Shown piece by piece: positions 43,729 through 51,673 of a stretch of 63,474 nt of DNA. The position numbers were made by a program, and so were the translations under genes. Source of the DNA: Hyphomonas sp. (GTDB taxonomy: Bacteria > Pseudomonadota > Alphaproteobacteria > Caulobacterales > Hyphomonadaceae); the NCBI GenBank assembly GCA_002700305.1, contig PACZ01000005.1:1-63474 (forward strand), read 5' to 3'. Numbering within the stretch: position 1 is the first letter of the stretch; each line of letters begins with the position of its first letter. The notes under the pieces are model-generated. The model was not told the DNA's origin. It worked only from the letters and a program-made list of their open reading frames with translations, and did no database searches.

Positions 43729-44661
43729 CTAGATGGATAGGCCCTTCGGGGCGAGACGTTCGAGTTCCTCGATTGCCGCCGCCGGGGCGGGGATCGCTTT
43801 GCGGGCGTCGAGGTCCAGCGTGATGGCGGTGGCCTGGCTGGTTGCCCAGGCTTGTCCGGATACCGGGTCCATCATCCAGTGGAGCAGACTGTGGGTCTTG
43901 CCCTGAACGCCGCCGAGACCGGTATAGACTTCGAACAGGTCGCCGGCTTCCGGCATCCGGTGGTACTTGAGCCGGTACTCCAGCACGGCCGCGCCCATGC
44001 GCAGGTCTCCGGCTGCCGCGGCGACCTTCTTGCGCCAGCCGTGCAGAAGGTTCGGAACAGAATCCGAGACCCGGCCAATGATCCAGTATGGTGCCATCCG
44101 TCCGTGAACGTCCAGGTGCTGCGGCGGCACCGACCCCATGCCGATACAGGCAATGCCCAGATCGCGCGGCGTCTCGATGGAAATATCTTTAAAAGGCAGG
44201 CCCGGCGCATCCGGGTCGATGGAACGCGGCGCGGCTTCTTCGGGCGGTGTATCCATGTCGTCCGCCATGGCGGCCCGAACGCTCTTGCCCCATGGAAACG
44301 GCTCACGGCCTGCCGTGTCGATATGCATGATCCGCGTCCGGAAGGCGGCGGCCAGCTGGCCATCGGCGTGGCGCAGTTCCTGATAGACGAGGGCGTCTGA
44401 CTCGCCCACTTCGATCAGGCAGCCATGCATGGTCAGCGGTCGGCCGGGCAGGACTTCGCGGACGAAACGGATATGCTGGTCCACCGGCACAATGGTCGAA
44501 GGTGAATTCTGCCGGAACGCATGCGGCATGCCGAGCGCATGGGCAAAGACCGCAAGGCCTTCCAATTGCTTCTCGACATAGACGCGCACATTCATGTGCC
44601 CCATCTCGTCGCAATCCCACTGATTGCAGCTTCCCCGCCAGAGAGTCTTCACGCAGCACAT
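43729..44661 (-). CDS. Double-hotdog acyl-CoA thioesterase
   Basis: 310 residues with two hotdog halves. The first holds NQWDCDEMGHMNVRVYVEKQ (the D-x-x-G-H-x-N catalytic pattern of 4-hydroxybenzoyl-CoA-type thioesterases). The second holds LDVHGRMAPYWIIGRVSDSV and TGLGGVQGKTHSLLHWM. The start MCCVKTLW at 44661 overlaps the end of the fur-like gene by 13 bases, and upstream reading is non-coding. The substrate is likely an acyl-CoA but is not known. Confidence 0.85.
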   Translation of the reverse strand: MCCVKTLWRGSCNQWDCDEMGHMNVRVYVEKQLEGLAVFAHALGMPHAFRQNSPSTIVPVDQHIRFVREVLPGRPLTMHGCLIEVGESDALVYQELRHADGQLAAAFRTRIMHIDTAGREPFPWGKSVRAAMADDMDTPPEEAAPRSIDPDAPGLPFKDISIETPRDLGIACIGMGSVPPQHLDVHGRMAPYWIIGRVSDSVPNLLHGWRKKVAAAAGDLRMGAAVLEYRLKYHRMPEAGDLFEVYTGLGGVQGKTHSLLHWMMDPVSGQAWATSQATAITLDLDARKAIPAPAAAIEELERLAPKGLSI

Positions 44662-45134
44662 TCCCGGCAGGTGCCGCGCACTTCCACGACGGCGCGGGAC
44701 ATATGGAAGCCCGCGGCTTCCGTTTCGGCCTTCAGGGCCTCGCTGGTGGCTTCGGCGTGAAGTTCCTCGGCGCCATGGCATTTGTCGCAGATCAGGAACA
44801 CGGCGGAGTGGCGATGGCTGGCATGGCCGCAGGCAACATAGGCGTTGAGGCTCTCGATCTTGTGGGCGAGGCCGGTCTCCTGCAGGAAATCGAGCGCGCG
44901 ATAGATCGTCGGCGGCTTTGCGGAGCCTTCGCCATCGAGATTGGCCAGGAGGTCATAAGCCTTGGCCGGCTCTGTGCTTTCCAGCAGCAGGCGCAGGACC
45001 TTGCGGCGGATTTTCGTCATCCGCTGGCCCTGGCGGGCAACCAGGGTTTCGGCCTCGTTCAGGAAGGCGTCGACATCCTGCGGGCTGCAGGGCGTGTTCG
45101 CATGAAGGTGCGTGTGGCTGTCAGTGGCGCTCAT
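44649..45134 (-). CDS. zur: Fur family metal regulator, probably Zur
   Basis: 161-residue Fur-family repressor. The winged helix includes MTKIRRKVLRLLLESTEPAK and KPPTIYRALDFLQETGLAHK. Metal sites are HASHRHS near residue 104-110, and structural-zinc cysteines at C116/C119 (CDKCH) and C156/C159 (CREC). The His-rich N-terminus (HTHLHAN) and the four cysteines favour Zur over Fur. It would sense zinc and repress uptake genes elsewhere. It overlaps the thioesterase gene by 13 bases, which implies one transcript. The ribosome binding site is weak. Confidence 0.85.
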   Translation of the reverse strand: MSATDSHTHLHANTPCSPQDVDAFLNEAETLVARQGQRMTKIRRKVLRLLLESTEPAKAYDLLANLDGEGSAKPPTIYRALDFLQETGLAHKIESLNAYVACGHASHRHSAVFLICDKCHGAEELHAEATSEALKAETEAAGFHMSRAVVEVRGTCRECAA

Positions 45135-45258
45135 GAGGCCAATGTCGTGTGTTTTGTCCACAATGTGAAGGGGTAAGCACTGTCTTGCCGGCCACTGAAG
45201 GACTGGACGGAGTCCGCAAATCACCTGAGATTCCTGCGAAAGATGAAAATCCAAGGGG

Positions 45259-45654
45259 ATGAACCGGATGCAATTGTCAGAGCGCGAAGGCCTTGAACTC
45301 TGGCGCCGGGCGGTCACCGCTTCGGTTCGCTCCGATGCGCCGGACCTGACGGCCCGCCAGCAAGCCATCCTGATGACCATTGCCCTCATGCCGGGGCCGC
45401 ACACGGTCCGCGGCCTGGCCGAGCAGCTGAATATCGCCAAGCCGGCCGTGACCCGCGCTCTGGATGCGCTGGAACGCCTCGATTTCATCAAGCGCGTGCG
45501 TGACGAGGCGGACCTGCGGAACATCTTCCTGGAACGCCGGCCGGCCGGGATGACATATCTTCGCCAATTTGCCGGCCTTGTTCTTGCCGCAGCTTCCGGC
45601 AAGGATCAGACCGCTGCCGCCAGCCCGAAAGCACGCAAGGCTTCGGCAGCGTAG
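45259..45654 (+). CDS. MarR-like winged-helix regulator
   Basis: 131-residue regulator with helix-turn-helix VRGLAEQLNIAKPAVTRALD and wing DFIKRVRDEADLRNIFLERR, MarR-type. A low-complexity basic tail (SGKDQTAAASPKARKASAA) ends it. AAGGGGAT precedes the ATG at 45259; the second Met (three codons in) is an alternative. It is 21 bases before the NlpC/P60 gene and very likely co-transcribed with it; the zur gene is divergent. Confidence 0.88.
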   Translation: MNRMQLSEREGLELWRRAVTASVRSDAPDLTARQQAILMTIALMPGPHTVRGLAEQLNIAKPAVTRALDALERLDFIKRVRDEADLRNIFLERRPAGMTYLRQFAGLVLAAASGKDQTAAASPKARKASAA

Positions 45655-45675
45655 GACAACGCTGCGGGGCGCCTC

Positions 45676-46524
45676 ATGCCTGAATACAATGATACGCGAC
45701 TGACACCGCCGGACAGGCCGGCCCGTCCTGTGCAGGTCCGGGCAGGGGCGGTTCCCGTCCGGGAGGGCCCGTTGCCCGATGCGCGGCTCGCGACAGAAGC
45801 CCTGTTCGGCGAGATTCTGGACGTGTTTGAGGAACAGCACGGTTTCGCGCTCGTGCAATGCCAGCGCGACCGCTATGTCGGCTGGGTGCCGCTGGCCGGG
45901 CTGTCCGACCGCTTGCTGATGCCAACCCACCGGATTATCGCGCCGCACACCCATGCCTATGCCGCGCCGGACCTGAAATCGCCGCCCCGGCTGACGCTGA
46001 GCCTCGGTGCAAGCGTCAACGTCTTTGCCGAAGAAGGGGACTGGCGGCACTGCCAGGATGCCGGCTGGGTGCACCATCGCCACATCGCGGAACTGGGTAT
46101 GCCTGACGCGGATCCTGCGGGCGTTGCGCAACGCTACCTCGGCACACCCTATTTGTGGGGCGGGCGGTCAGGGCTTGGCATCGATTGCACGGGCCTCACC
46201 CAGCAGGCATTCGAGGCGGCTGGCGTGCTCCTGCCGCGCGACAGCGACATGCAGTTCGCCTGGGTGGGCGAGGCGATTGCCGACTGGCAGGCGCCCGGCG
46301 CTTTGCAGCGCGGCGATCTGGTTTTCTGGAAAGGCCATGTCGGCATCATGACCGATGCCGATTACCTGTTGCATGCCAATGCCTGGCATATGGCCGTTGC
46401 CCACGAGCCGCTCGAAGAGGCAATTACCCGGATCGCAAAGTATTACGCCGAGCCCAGAGGGGCCCGGCGTATACAAGTATCTGCTTTGAAGGGACGGGAG
46501 CCGGCCTGGAAGACCGGCGCCTGA
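45676..46524 (+). CDS. NlpC/P60 family hydrolase with SH3 domains
   Basis: 282-residue cell-wall or peptide hydrolase. The N-terminal half (about 20-140) looks like two bacterial SH3-type domains. The C-terminal NlpC/P60 domain has catalytic Cys C171 in GLGIDCTGLTQQAFE, His H221 in FWKGHVGIMTD and a third polar residue in LLHANAWHM. There is no signal peptide, so it may act in the cytoplasm on recycled muropeptides, as YkfC-like enzymes do. It pairs with the MarR-like gene upstream. Confidence 0.9.
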   Translation: MPEYNDTRLTPPDRPARPVQVRAGAVPVREGPLPDARLATEALFGEILDVFEEQHGFALVQCQRDRYVGWVPLAGLSDRLLMPTHRIIAPHTHAYAAPDLKSPPRLTLSLGASVNVFAEEGDWRHCQDAGWVHHRHIAELGMPDADPAGVAQRYLGTPYLWGGRSGLGIDCTGLTQQAFEAAGVLLPRDSDMQFAWVGEAIADWQAPGALQRGDLVFWKGHVGIMTDADYLLHANAWHMAVAHEPLEEAITRIAKYYAEPRGARRIQVSALKGREPAWKTGA

Positions 46525-46527
46525 GCC

Positions 46528-47355
46528 TTACTCGCCTTCTTCTTCCGTCGGCGTCGGGGCGTCTTCGTCAAAAGCCTCTTCAGCCGTTTCCGTTGCAGCG
46601 TCAGCTTCTTCGACGACCACTTCGCTGACGTCAGTCACGGTTTCAGCGGCTGCGTCGGCAGCGTCTTCCATGGCGCCGTCGGCCGGCATTGCAGCCTCTT
46701 CGCCTTCTGCCGGGGCTTCAGCGCCCTCAGCTGCCGCATCTGCGCCATCGTCTTCACCGGCCGCCGGCAGCGGATCAGGGAAGGGCGGTGCATCCGGCGA
46801 TTGGGACGCGAGGTAGGCGATTACGTTGATCCGGTCCGGATCCTTGCACAGGCCTGCGAACGACATGGACGTGCCACGGGCAAACGAGCTGGGATTCTCC
46901 AGCCAGTGGTTCAGATCTTCATAGGTCCACGTGCCGCCGAGGCTGGTCATCGCAGCAGAATAGTTGAAATCAGCGTGGTGGTGCTTGGCGGCGCCGACCA
47001 CACCATGCAGGTTCGGGCCGGTACCGTTGGCCCCGCCTTCGTCAATCGTGTGGCAGGTCGTGCACTGGCCCTTGAAGGTACGTTCACCGCGCGAAACGTC
47101 CGCAGCAGCGAGCAGGGCACCGAGGTCAAATACCTCTTCTTCTTCAGCTGCCGCGGCACCGCCGCCGGCAACTTCGACGCAGTAGGCGAATTGCTCGCAC
47201 ATCTGCTCCGACAGGGAGGTCGCCTCAGCGTGCTCTTCCCCATGGCCTTCGCCACCATGGGCAAACACCACGTCAGAAAGCGTCTTGAGCCCGAAAAGGC
47301 CCAGTGCAGTCGCCAGCAGCGCTCCCAGGATCTTGTTGAGACCGAGTTCCCCCAT
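46528..47355 (-). CDS. Membrane-anchored c-type cytochrome (CycM-like)
   Basis: 275 residues starting MGELGLNKILGALL, with AGGAAG at good spacing. A single anchor (about 8-30) leads to a His/Glu-rich linker. The class I heme site is CTTCH (C98, C101, H102) with axial Met M164 in GTSMSFAG. The last 75 residues are an acidic Ala/Glu-rich tail with no further domain. It should carry electrons between bc1 complex and oxidase in the periplasm. It is divergent from pheA, a pairing common in alphaproteobacteria. Confidence 0.9.
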   Translation of the reverse strand: MGELGLNKILGALLATALGLFGLKTLSDVVFAHGGEGHGEEHAEATSLSEQMCEQFAYCVEVAGGGAAAAEEEEVFDLGALLAAADVSRGERTFKGQCTTCHTIDEGGANGTGPNLHGVVGAAKHHHADFNYSAAMTSLGGTWTYEDLNHWLENPSSFARGTSMSFAGLCKDPDRINVIAYLASQSPDAPPFPDPLPAAGEDDGADAAAEGAEAPAEGEEAAMPADGAMEDAADAAAETVTDVSEVVVEEADAATETAEEAFDEDAPTPTEEEGE

Positions 47356-47512
47356 GAGGATCTTCCTTCGAATCTGTCTGGTCATAAGTCTTGGCGCGCG
47401 CCTTTTGGCACGCTAACGGATGGCCCGCAATATAAAGGCTGCGCGACAGGGAAGCTTCCCCTGTCCGTCGCGGCGATCCGACGCAGTATAAAATGGGGTA
47501 AGGGCCGGAAAA

Positions 47513-48349
47513 ATGACGGGAAAAATCGCATATCAGGGCGAACCGGGGGCCAATTCCCATATTGCCTGCAATCAGGCCTATCCTGAGCTGGAACCGCTGC
47601 CGTGCCGCACATTCGAGGACTGTTTTGCCGCGGTAGAGAAGGGTGAGGCCGATCTGGCCATGATTCCGGTCGAAAACACGATTGCCGGCCGGGTGAGCGA
47701 TATTCACTCACTTTTGCCGGGCACCAGCCTGCAGATCGTCGCCGAGTATTACCTGCCGATCCGCTTCCAGCTGATGGCCCTGCCGGGCGTGAAGCTGGAA
47801 GAGGTCAAAAAGGCCCGCTCCCACATCATGGGACTGGGACAGTGCCGCAATTTCCTGCGGGCGCATGGAATTGATTCGGTCACGGCCTCGGATACGGCGG
47901 GCGCGGCTCATGAAGTGGCTGAGGGCGGCGACCGGACTGTCGCGGCGATTGCCCCGCGTCTGGCCGCTGAGGTTTATGGACTCGAAATTCTCGCCGAGGA
48001 CATCGAAGACGCTGCGCACAACATGACCCGCTTCGTGATCATGTCGCGTGAGCCGTCGGAAATCGAAGTTGGCGACGGCCCGGCGAAAACCGCGTTCCTG
48101 TTCGAAGTCCGCAACATTCCGGCGGCCCTGTTCAAGGTGCTGGGCGGTTTCGCGACCAACGGCATCAACATGACCAAGCTGGAAAGCTACATGGTGGGCG
48201 GCAACTTCACGGCGACGCAATTCTATGCCGAAATCGAAGGCCACCCGGACGAGCGGTCGGTGCAACTGGCGCTCGAAGAGACCGGCTTCTTCACGCAGAT
48301 GCTGAAACTGGTCGGCGTGTTCCCCGCGACGCCCTATCGCGAAGGCTAG
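47513..48349 (+). CDS. pheA: Prephenate dehydratase
   Basis: Monofunctional prephenate dehydratase making phenylpyruvate for phenylalanine, 278 residues. The catalytic domain includes IAYQGEPGANSHIACNQAYP, PVENTIAGRVSDIHSLLP, and DTAGAAHEVAEGGDRTVAAI; the conserved TRF is in AHNMTRFVIMS. A C-terminal ACT domain follows (FEVRNIPAALFKVLGGFATN). The ESRP feedback motif is ESYM here. The gene faces the lysR gene with a four-base overlap. Confidence 0.95.
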   Translation: MTGKIAYQGEPGANSHIACNQAYPELEPLPCRTFEDCFAAVEKGEADLAMIPVENTIAGRVSDIHSLLPGTSLQIVAEYYLPIRFQLMALPGVKLEEVKKARSHIMGLGQCRNFLRAHGIDSVTASDTAGAAHEVAEGGDRTVAAIAPRLAAEVYGLEILAEDIEDAAHNMTRFVIMSREPSEIEVGDGPAKTAFLFEVRNIPAALFKVLGGFATNGINMTKLESYMVGGNFTATQFYAEIEGHPDERSVQLALEETGFFTQMLKLVGVFPATPYREG

Positions 48350-49239
48350 CAGATCTGCGTCTTGGCCTTCAGCGCTTCGGCGAGGTGGTCAGCAAACAGT
48401 TTCGCTTTGCCGCGCAGCTTGCCTGCGGCCCAGACGGCGTGGATCGACAGGCTTTGTGCATTCCAGTCCGGCAGGACGCGAACCAGCTTGTTCGTGCCAA
48501 GGCAGTCTGACACCAGCCAGCCCGGCGCCAGCAGGATGCCGAGCCCGTCTTCTGCAGCCTGTTGCAGGATCTCCCCTCCGGAGGCCCGGAACGGCCCGTC
48601 GACGGTGACGTCTTCCTTCTGGCTGCCATTGGTCAGTGTCCAGATGGTCGACCGGGTGTGGCGGAAAATGAGTGCATCGTGCTTTTCGAGATCGGATGGC
48701 ACCTGCGGCGTGCCCTTGCGTTCCAGATAGGCAGGCGAGGCCCACAAGGCGCGCGGCGCGTCCACCATCTTCTTGGCCATCAGGCTGGAATCCGTGAGCT
48801 CGCCAAGCCGGAAAGCAAGATCGACGCCTTCGCCGACAATGTCCGTCAAGAAGTCGTCTCCGATGACGTCGAACTTCACATGCGGATAGATGCGCATGAA
48901 GCTGGCAATCTCCGGTGCGATGACGCGGCGCGCGAAAGAGTGCGAACACGAAATGCGTAGTAAGCCGACCGGCTCATGCTCCAGACCACGGGCCTCGGCC
49001 TCGGCTTCATCATATTCGGCGAGGATGTCGACCGCGCGGCGATAGAAGCGTTCGCCCGCTTCGGTCAGGCTCAGCGCGCGCGTCGTGCGCAGGAACAGCA
49101 TCGCATCCAGCTGGGACTCCAGATCCTGGATCCGCCGCGAAACGGTCGGTTGTCCGATGCCGAGATCGGCGGCGGCGCGGGAAAAGCTGCCGGCATCCGC
49201 CACACGGACGAACAGGCGCATTGCATCGATCCGGTCCAT
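48346..49239 (-). CDS. LysR family transcriptional regulator
   Basis: 297 residues from MDRIDAMRLFVRVADAGSFS. The N-terminal winged helix has FSRAAADLGIGQPTVSRRIQ, and the inducer domain follows (SCSHSFARRVIAPEIASFMR). It is divergent from the DoxX-like and YHS genes across 178 bp, so it is the probable regulator of that pair. The inducer is unknown. The 29-codon longer frame has no ribosome binding site. Confidence 0.93.
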   Translation of the reverse strand: MDRIDAMRLFVRVADAGSFSRAAADLGIGQPTVSRRIQDLESQLDAMLFLRTTRALSLTEAGERFYRRAVDILAEYDEAEAEARGLEHEPVGLLRISCSHSFARRVIAPEIASFMRIYPHVKFDVIGDDFLTDIVGEGVDLAFRLGELTDSSLMAKKMVDAPRALWASPAYLERKGTPQVPSDLEKHDALIFRHTRSTIWTLTNGSQKEDVTVDGPFRASGGEILQQAAEDGLGILLAPGWLVSDCLGTNKLVRVLPDWNAQSLSIHAVWAAGKLRGKAKLFADHLAEALKAKTQIC

Positions 49240-49417
49240 TTCAAAGCCCCCATGCAGAATCTGCATGAATGTAGGGAAGGGGGCGGCCTTGCGCGAGGGG
49301 GCGCACGCATTTCTCCGCTCTCGCACCGCCCACGAATCCGTGAGCGATCCTCACACGCGTTTGCTTTGCCCGTGTGCGGGGCGTTGTGAGACACACCGCG
49401 CAAAGGGAGACGCCACC

Positions 49418-49939
49418 ATGATTACGCGAATGAAGAAATATGCCCCCATCGCCTACAGCCTTGTTGCCTCGGCGGTGTTCCTCGACAGCCTTCGGTTCAA
49501 ATATACCAACGCCATTGAGACACAGGTGATTTTCGGCCGGCTCGATGCCTGGGCCACCAGTCTCGGCGCGCCGGGCCTGTTCGCGCAGACCGGCCTTTTC
49601 AGCCAGTATGTAATCGGCACGGCGGAATTGCTGGCCGCAACACTGCTTCTGCTTGGCCTGTTCCCGGCGTTTCGCCGCCTGCAGACGCTCGGCGCGCTGA
49701 TCGCGGTGGCTGTCATGACTGGCGCGGTGAACTTCCATCTCTGGACGCCGCTCGGCATCGATCCGAACAATGATGGTGGCGGCCTGTTCGTCATGGCGGT
49801 GACGGTCTGGCTCAGCTCGATTGCCATGCTCATCGCCCGCCGCAAAACCCTGTTCGCCATATTATCCGGTATCCGCGACGTGCTGGTGCCGCCTGCTGAA
49901 ACCGCCCTCCATTCCGAAGCCCGGCATGCCGTTGCCTGA
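49418..49939 (+). CDS. DoxX/DUF417-like membrane protein
   Basis: 173 residues with four hydrophobic helices (YAPIAYSLVASAVFLDSLRF, YVIGTAELLAATLLLLGLFP, LGALIAVAVMTGAVNFHLW and FVMAVTVWLSSIAMLIA). The layout matches small quinone-linked DoxX-like or YkgB/RclC-like proteins, which are often controlled by a divergent LysR or AraC factor and induced by oxidants. AAAGGGAGA precedes the ATG. A strong hairpin with T-run separates it from the YHS gene. Confidence 0.75.
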   Translation: MITRMKKYAPIAYSLVASAVFLDSLRFKYTNAIETQVIFGRLDAWATSLGAPGLFAQTGLFSQYVIGTAELLAATLLLLGLFPAFRRLQTLGALIAVAVMTGAVNFHLWTPLGIDPNNDGGGLFVMAVTVWLSSIAMLIARRKTLFAILSGIRDVLVPPAETALHSEARHAVA

Positions 49940-49947
49940 GGCTTTAT

Positions 49948-49992
49948 GCCGGCCGCCATGCCTCACCCCTCGCTGGCGGCCGGCGTCTTTTT
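49948..49992 (+). terminator. Rho-independent terminator
   Basis: An 11-bp stem GCCGGCCGCCA (49948-49958) with TGGCGGCCGGC (49974-49984), 15-base loop, then GTCTTTTTC. It ends only 19 bases before the YHS gene start, so it either ends the DoxX-like unit or attenuates readthrough. Confidence 0.85.
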
Positions 49993-50010
49993 CTGAAAGG
50001 ATCTCTACCG

Positions 50011-50469
50011 ATGAAACTCCGTCCTCTTTTCCTGGCAGCCTTTCTGGCCGCTGCACCTGTGAATGTCCTTGTGCCAACGGCCCAGGCCGAGCCGGCCGTC
50101 TATACCGGCCGGTTCTCGAACACCGCGCTTCAGGGCTATGATCCTGTGGCCTATTTTACGGATGGGCAGCCGGTGAAGGGCTCCAAGGAGTTCTCCACCG
50201 AATACAATGGCGCCACCTTCCAGTTTGCATCAGCCGCAAACCGCGACACCTTCCTTGCAGATCCCGCCGCCTATGCGCCGCAATATGGCGGCTATTGCGC
50301 CTGGGCCATGGCCGACGGCAAATATGCCAAGGGCGATGCGAAATACTGGAAGATCGTCGATGGGAAGCTCTACCTGAACTACAATGCCGGCATCCAGAAG
50401 AAGTGGAATGCAGATATTCCGGGCTTCATCGAAAAGGCCGACACGCAATGGCAGGACCTGCAGGAATAA
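50011..50469 (+). CDS. Secreted YHS domain protein
   Basis: 152 residues with a cleavable signal (MKLRPLFLAAFLAAAPVNVL, cleavage near TAQA). The YHS domain follows, with ALQGYDPVAYFTDGQPVKGS and CAWAMADGKYAKGDAKYWKI. YHS proteins may bind copper or other metals in the periplasm. The partner DoxX-like gene and the divergent LysR suggest a stress or metal response. AAAGGAT lies ahead of the ATG. Confidence 0.88.
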   Translation: MKLRPLFLAAFLAAAPVNVLVPTAQAEPAVYTGRFSNTALQGYDPVAYFTDGQPVKGSKEFSTEYNGATFQFASAANRDTFLADPAAYAPQYGGYCAWAMADGKYAKGDAKYWKIVDGKLYLNYNAGIQKKWNADIPGFIEKADTQWQDLQE

Positions 50470-50582
50470 GTGCCGCTACGGCAGGTTCGCGTGAATTCTG
50501 CGTCATGACTCTCGTTTAACTTGAGGTTGAGACGAAATAAATCTGAAGGAACAGGTATCCAACACTTTGAAAGGATACCTGG

Positions 50583-51191
50583 ATGCGAACTTTCACCTTT
50601 CTTCTGGCGGCTGCGGCCGTCATTCCCTGCGCTTATGCCGAAGGCTCGGATGAGTCCGGCTGGTATGCCGGACTGAGCTATGAGCGTTTGCAGGAGACTG
50701 ATGGTCAAAATGAATATCAGGCGCTGGGCCTGACAGGCGGTTACGACTTCAACCGCTATTTTGGTGCCGAGGTGACCGCAGCCACCGGTATTGACGGGGA
50801 CGGGACATTCTCACCGGGGGGCACGTATGACGTCAATGGCAATACCGTCACCCTCCCGGCCTTCCGGACGTCGGCAGACCTTACGCATCGCATTGATCTG
50901 ATGGGCGTTGGCCATTTACCGGTGACTGATCGTATCCGTCTTGTCGGCAAGGCCGGGGTCTCACATTACAAATACGATGTGATGCGGGAAACCGGTTCCA
51001 GTCCGGACTTTGGAGACGGCTCAAGAAACTCCAGCTCACCAAGTGGGTACGGCTTCGCCGGCAGCCTGGGGGCAGAGGTCTCGCTCACGGAGTCGACCAG
51101 CCTGACCGGTGGTTATAATTACTATGCGGAGCAAGGCACGATGGATGATGATGTCGAAGGATTCCAGATCGGCCTGAAGCACCGTTTCTGA
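50583..51191 (+). CDS. Outer-membrane beta-barrel protein
   Basis: 202-residue exported protein with signal peptide MRTFTFLLAAAAVIPCAYA. The mature part has alternating strands and Gly/Asp turns typical of an eight-stranded OmpA-type barrel, and ends in aromatic GLKHRF, the outer-membrane insertion signature. AAAGGATAC lies before the ATG. No named family beyond outer-membrane beta-barrel. It ends at a convergent terminator. Confidence 0.87.
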   Translation: MRTFTFLLAAAAVIPCAYAEGSDESGWYAGLSYERLQETDGQNEYQALGLTGGYDFNRYFGAEVTAATGIDGDGTFSPGGTYDVNGNTVTLPAFRTSADLTHRIDLMGVGHLPVTDRIRLVGKAGVSHYKYDVMRETGSSPDFGDGSRNSSSPSGYGFAGSLGAEVSLTESTSLTGGYNYYAEQGTMDDDVEGFQIGLKHRF

Positions 51192-51221
51192 GCGCGCCTT
51201 CGCTGACCTTCCGGCAATAAA

Positions 51222-51253
51222 AAAAGCGGACGTGGTTTCCCGCGTCCGCTTTT
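51222..51253. terminator. Bidirectional terminator
   Basis: AAAAGCGGACG (51222-51232) pairs with CGTCCGCTTTT (51243-51253) over a ten-base loop. A-run on the left and T-run on the right serve both the barrel gene and the convergent H1-like gene. Confidence 0.88.
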
Positions 51254-51274
51254 CCTGGAACTTTATTGTCCGGC

Positions 51275-51568
51275 TTACTTTTTCTTCGCAGCCGGTTTCT
51301 TCGCAGCGGGCTTCTTGGCGGCAGCCGGCTTCTTTGCAGCAGGCTTGGCAGCTTTCGGAGCAGCTTTCTTCACGGCCGGCTTTGCCGCCGGTTTCTTCGC
51401 AACCGGCTTCTTTGCAGCAGCAGGTTTCTTTGCAGCCGGCTTTTTGGCGGCAGCAGTTTTCGTCGCTGTCGCAGCCTTAGCAGCCGGTTTTTTTGCGACC
51501 GGCTTTTTCACGGCTGGTTTTTTTGCCGCCGGTTTTTTTGCAGCCGGTTTCTTCGTTGCAGTTGCCAT
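51275..51568 (-). CDS. Ala-Lys-Pro-rich histone H1-like protein
   Basis: 97 residues made only of Ala, Lys, Pro, Val, Thr and the first Met, built from KKPAAKKPAA-like repeats. This composition matches the disordered tails of eukaryotic histone H1 and bacterial H1-like proteins (Hc2, AlgP and PhaF tails). It would bind DNA non-specifically, probably compacting the nucleoid or shielding DNA. An AGGAG site (51580-51584) precedes the start. A dyad with a CGCGCG core sits at 51605-51623. Confidence 0.85.
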   Translation of the reverse strand: MATATKKPAAKKPAAKKPAVKKPVAKKPAAKAATATKTAAAKKPAAKKPAAAKKPVAKKPAAKPAVKKAAPKAAKPAAKKPAAAKKPAAKKPAAKKK

Positions 51569-51604
51569 GTCCGATCTCCTGTCAGTGGCAATATTCTCAG
51601 TACT

Positions 51605-51623
51605 TTGATTCGCGCGAAATCAA
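51605..51623. promoter_or_regulatory. Dyad upstream of H1-like gene
   Basis: TTGATT (51605-51610) and AATCAA (51618-51623) are perfect inverted arms around CGCGCGA. The core TTCGCGCGAAA is nearly the same as the palindrome at 5741-5754, so one factor might bind both. It lies 37 bases upstream of the H1-like start. Confidence 0.45.
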
Positions 51624-51673
51624 CTCCAGATTTTTGTCTGCAAGAAGAGCGGAAACACGCCTTCCGTGTGCGG

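Noticed and set aside
51275..51568. Possible CRISPR-like or tandem DNA repeat
   Set aside because: The repetitive DNA is a coding sequence for Lys-Ala-Pro repeats with a start, stop and ribosome binding site; repeats lack unique spacers.
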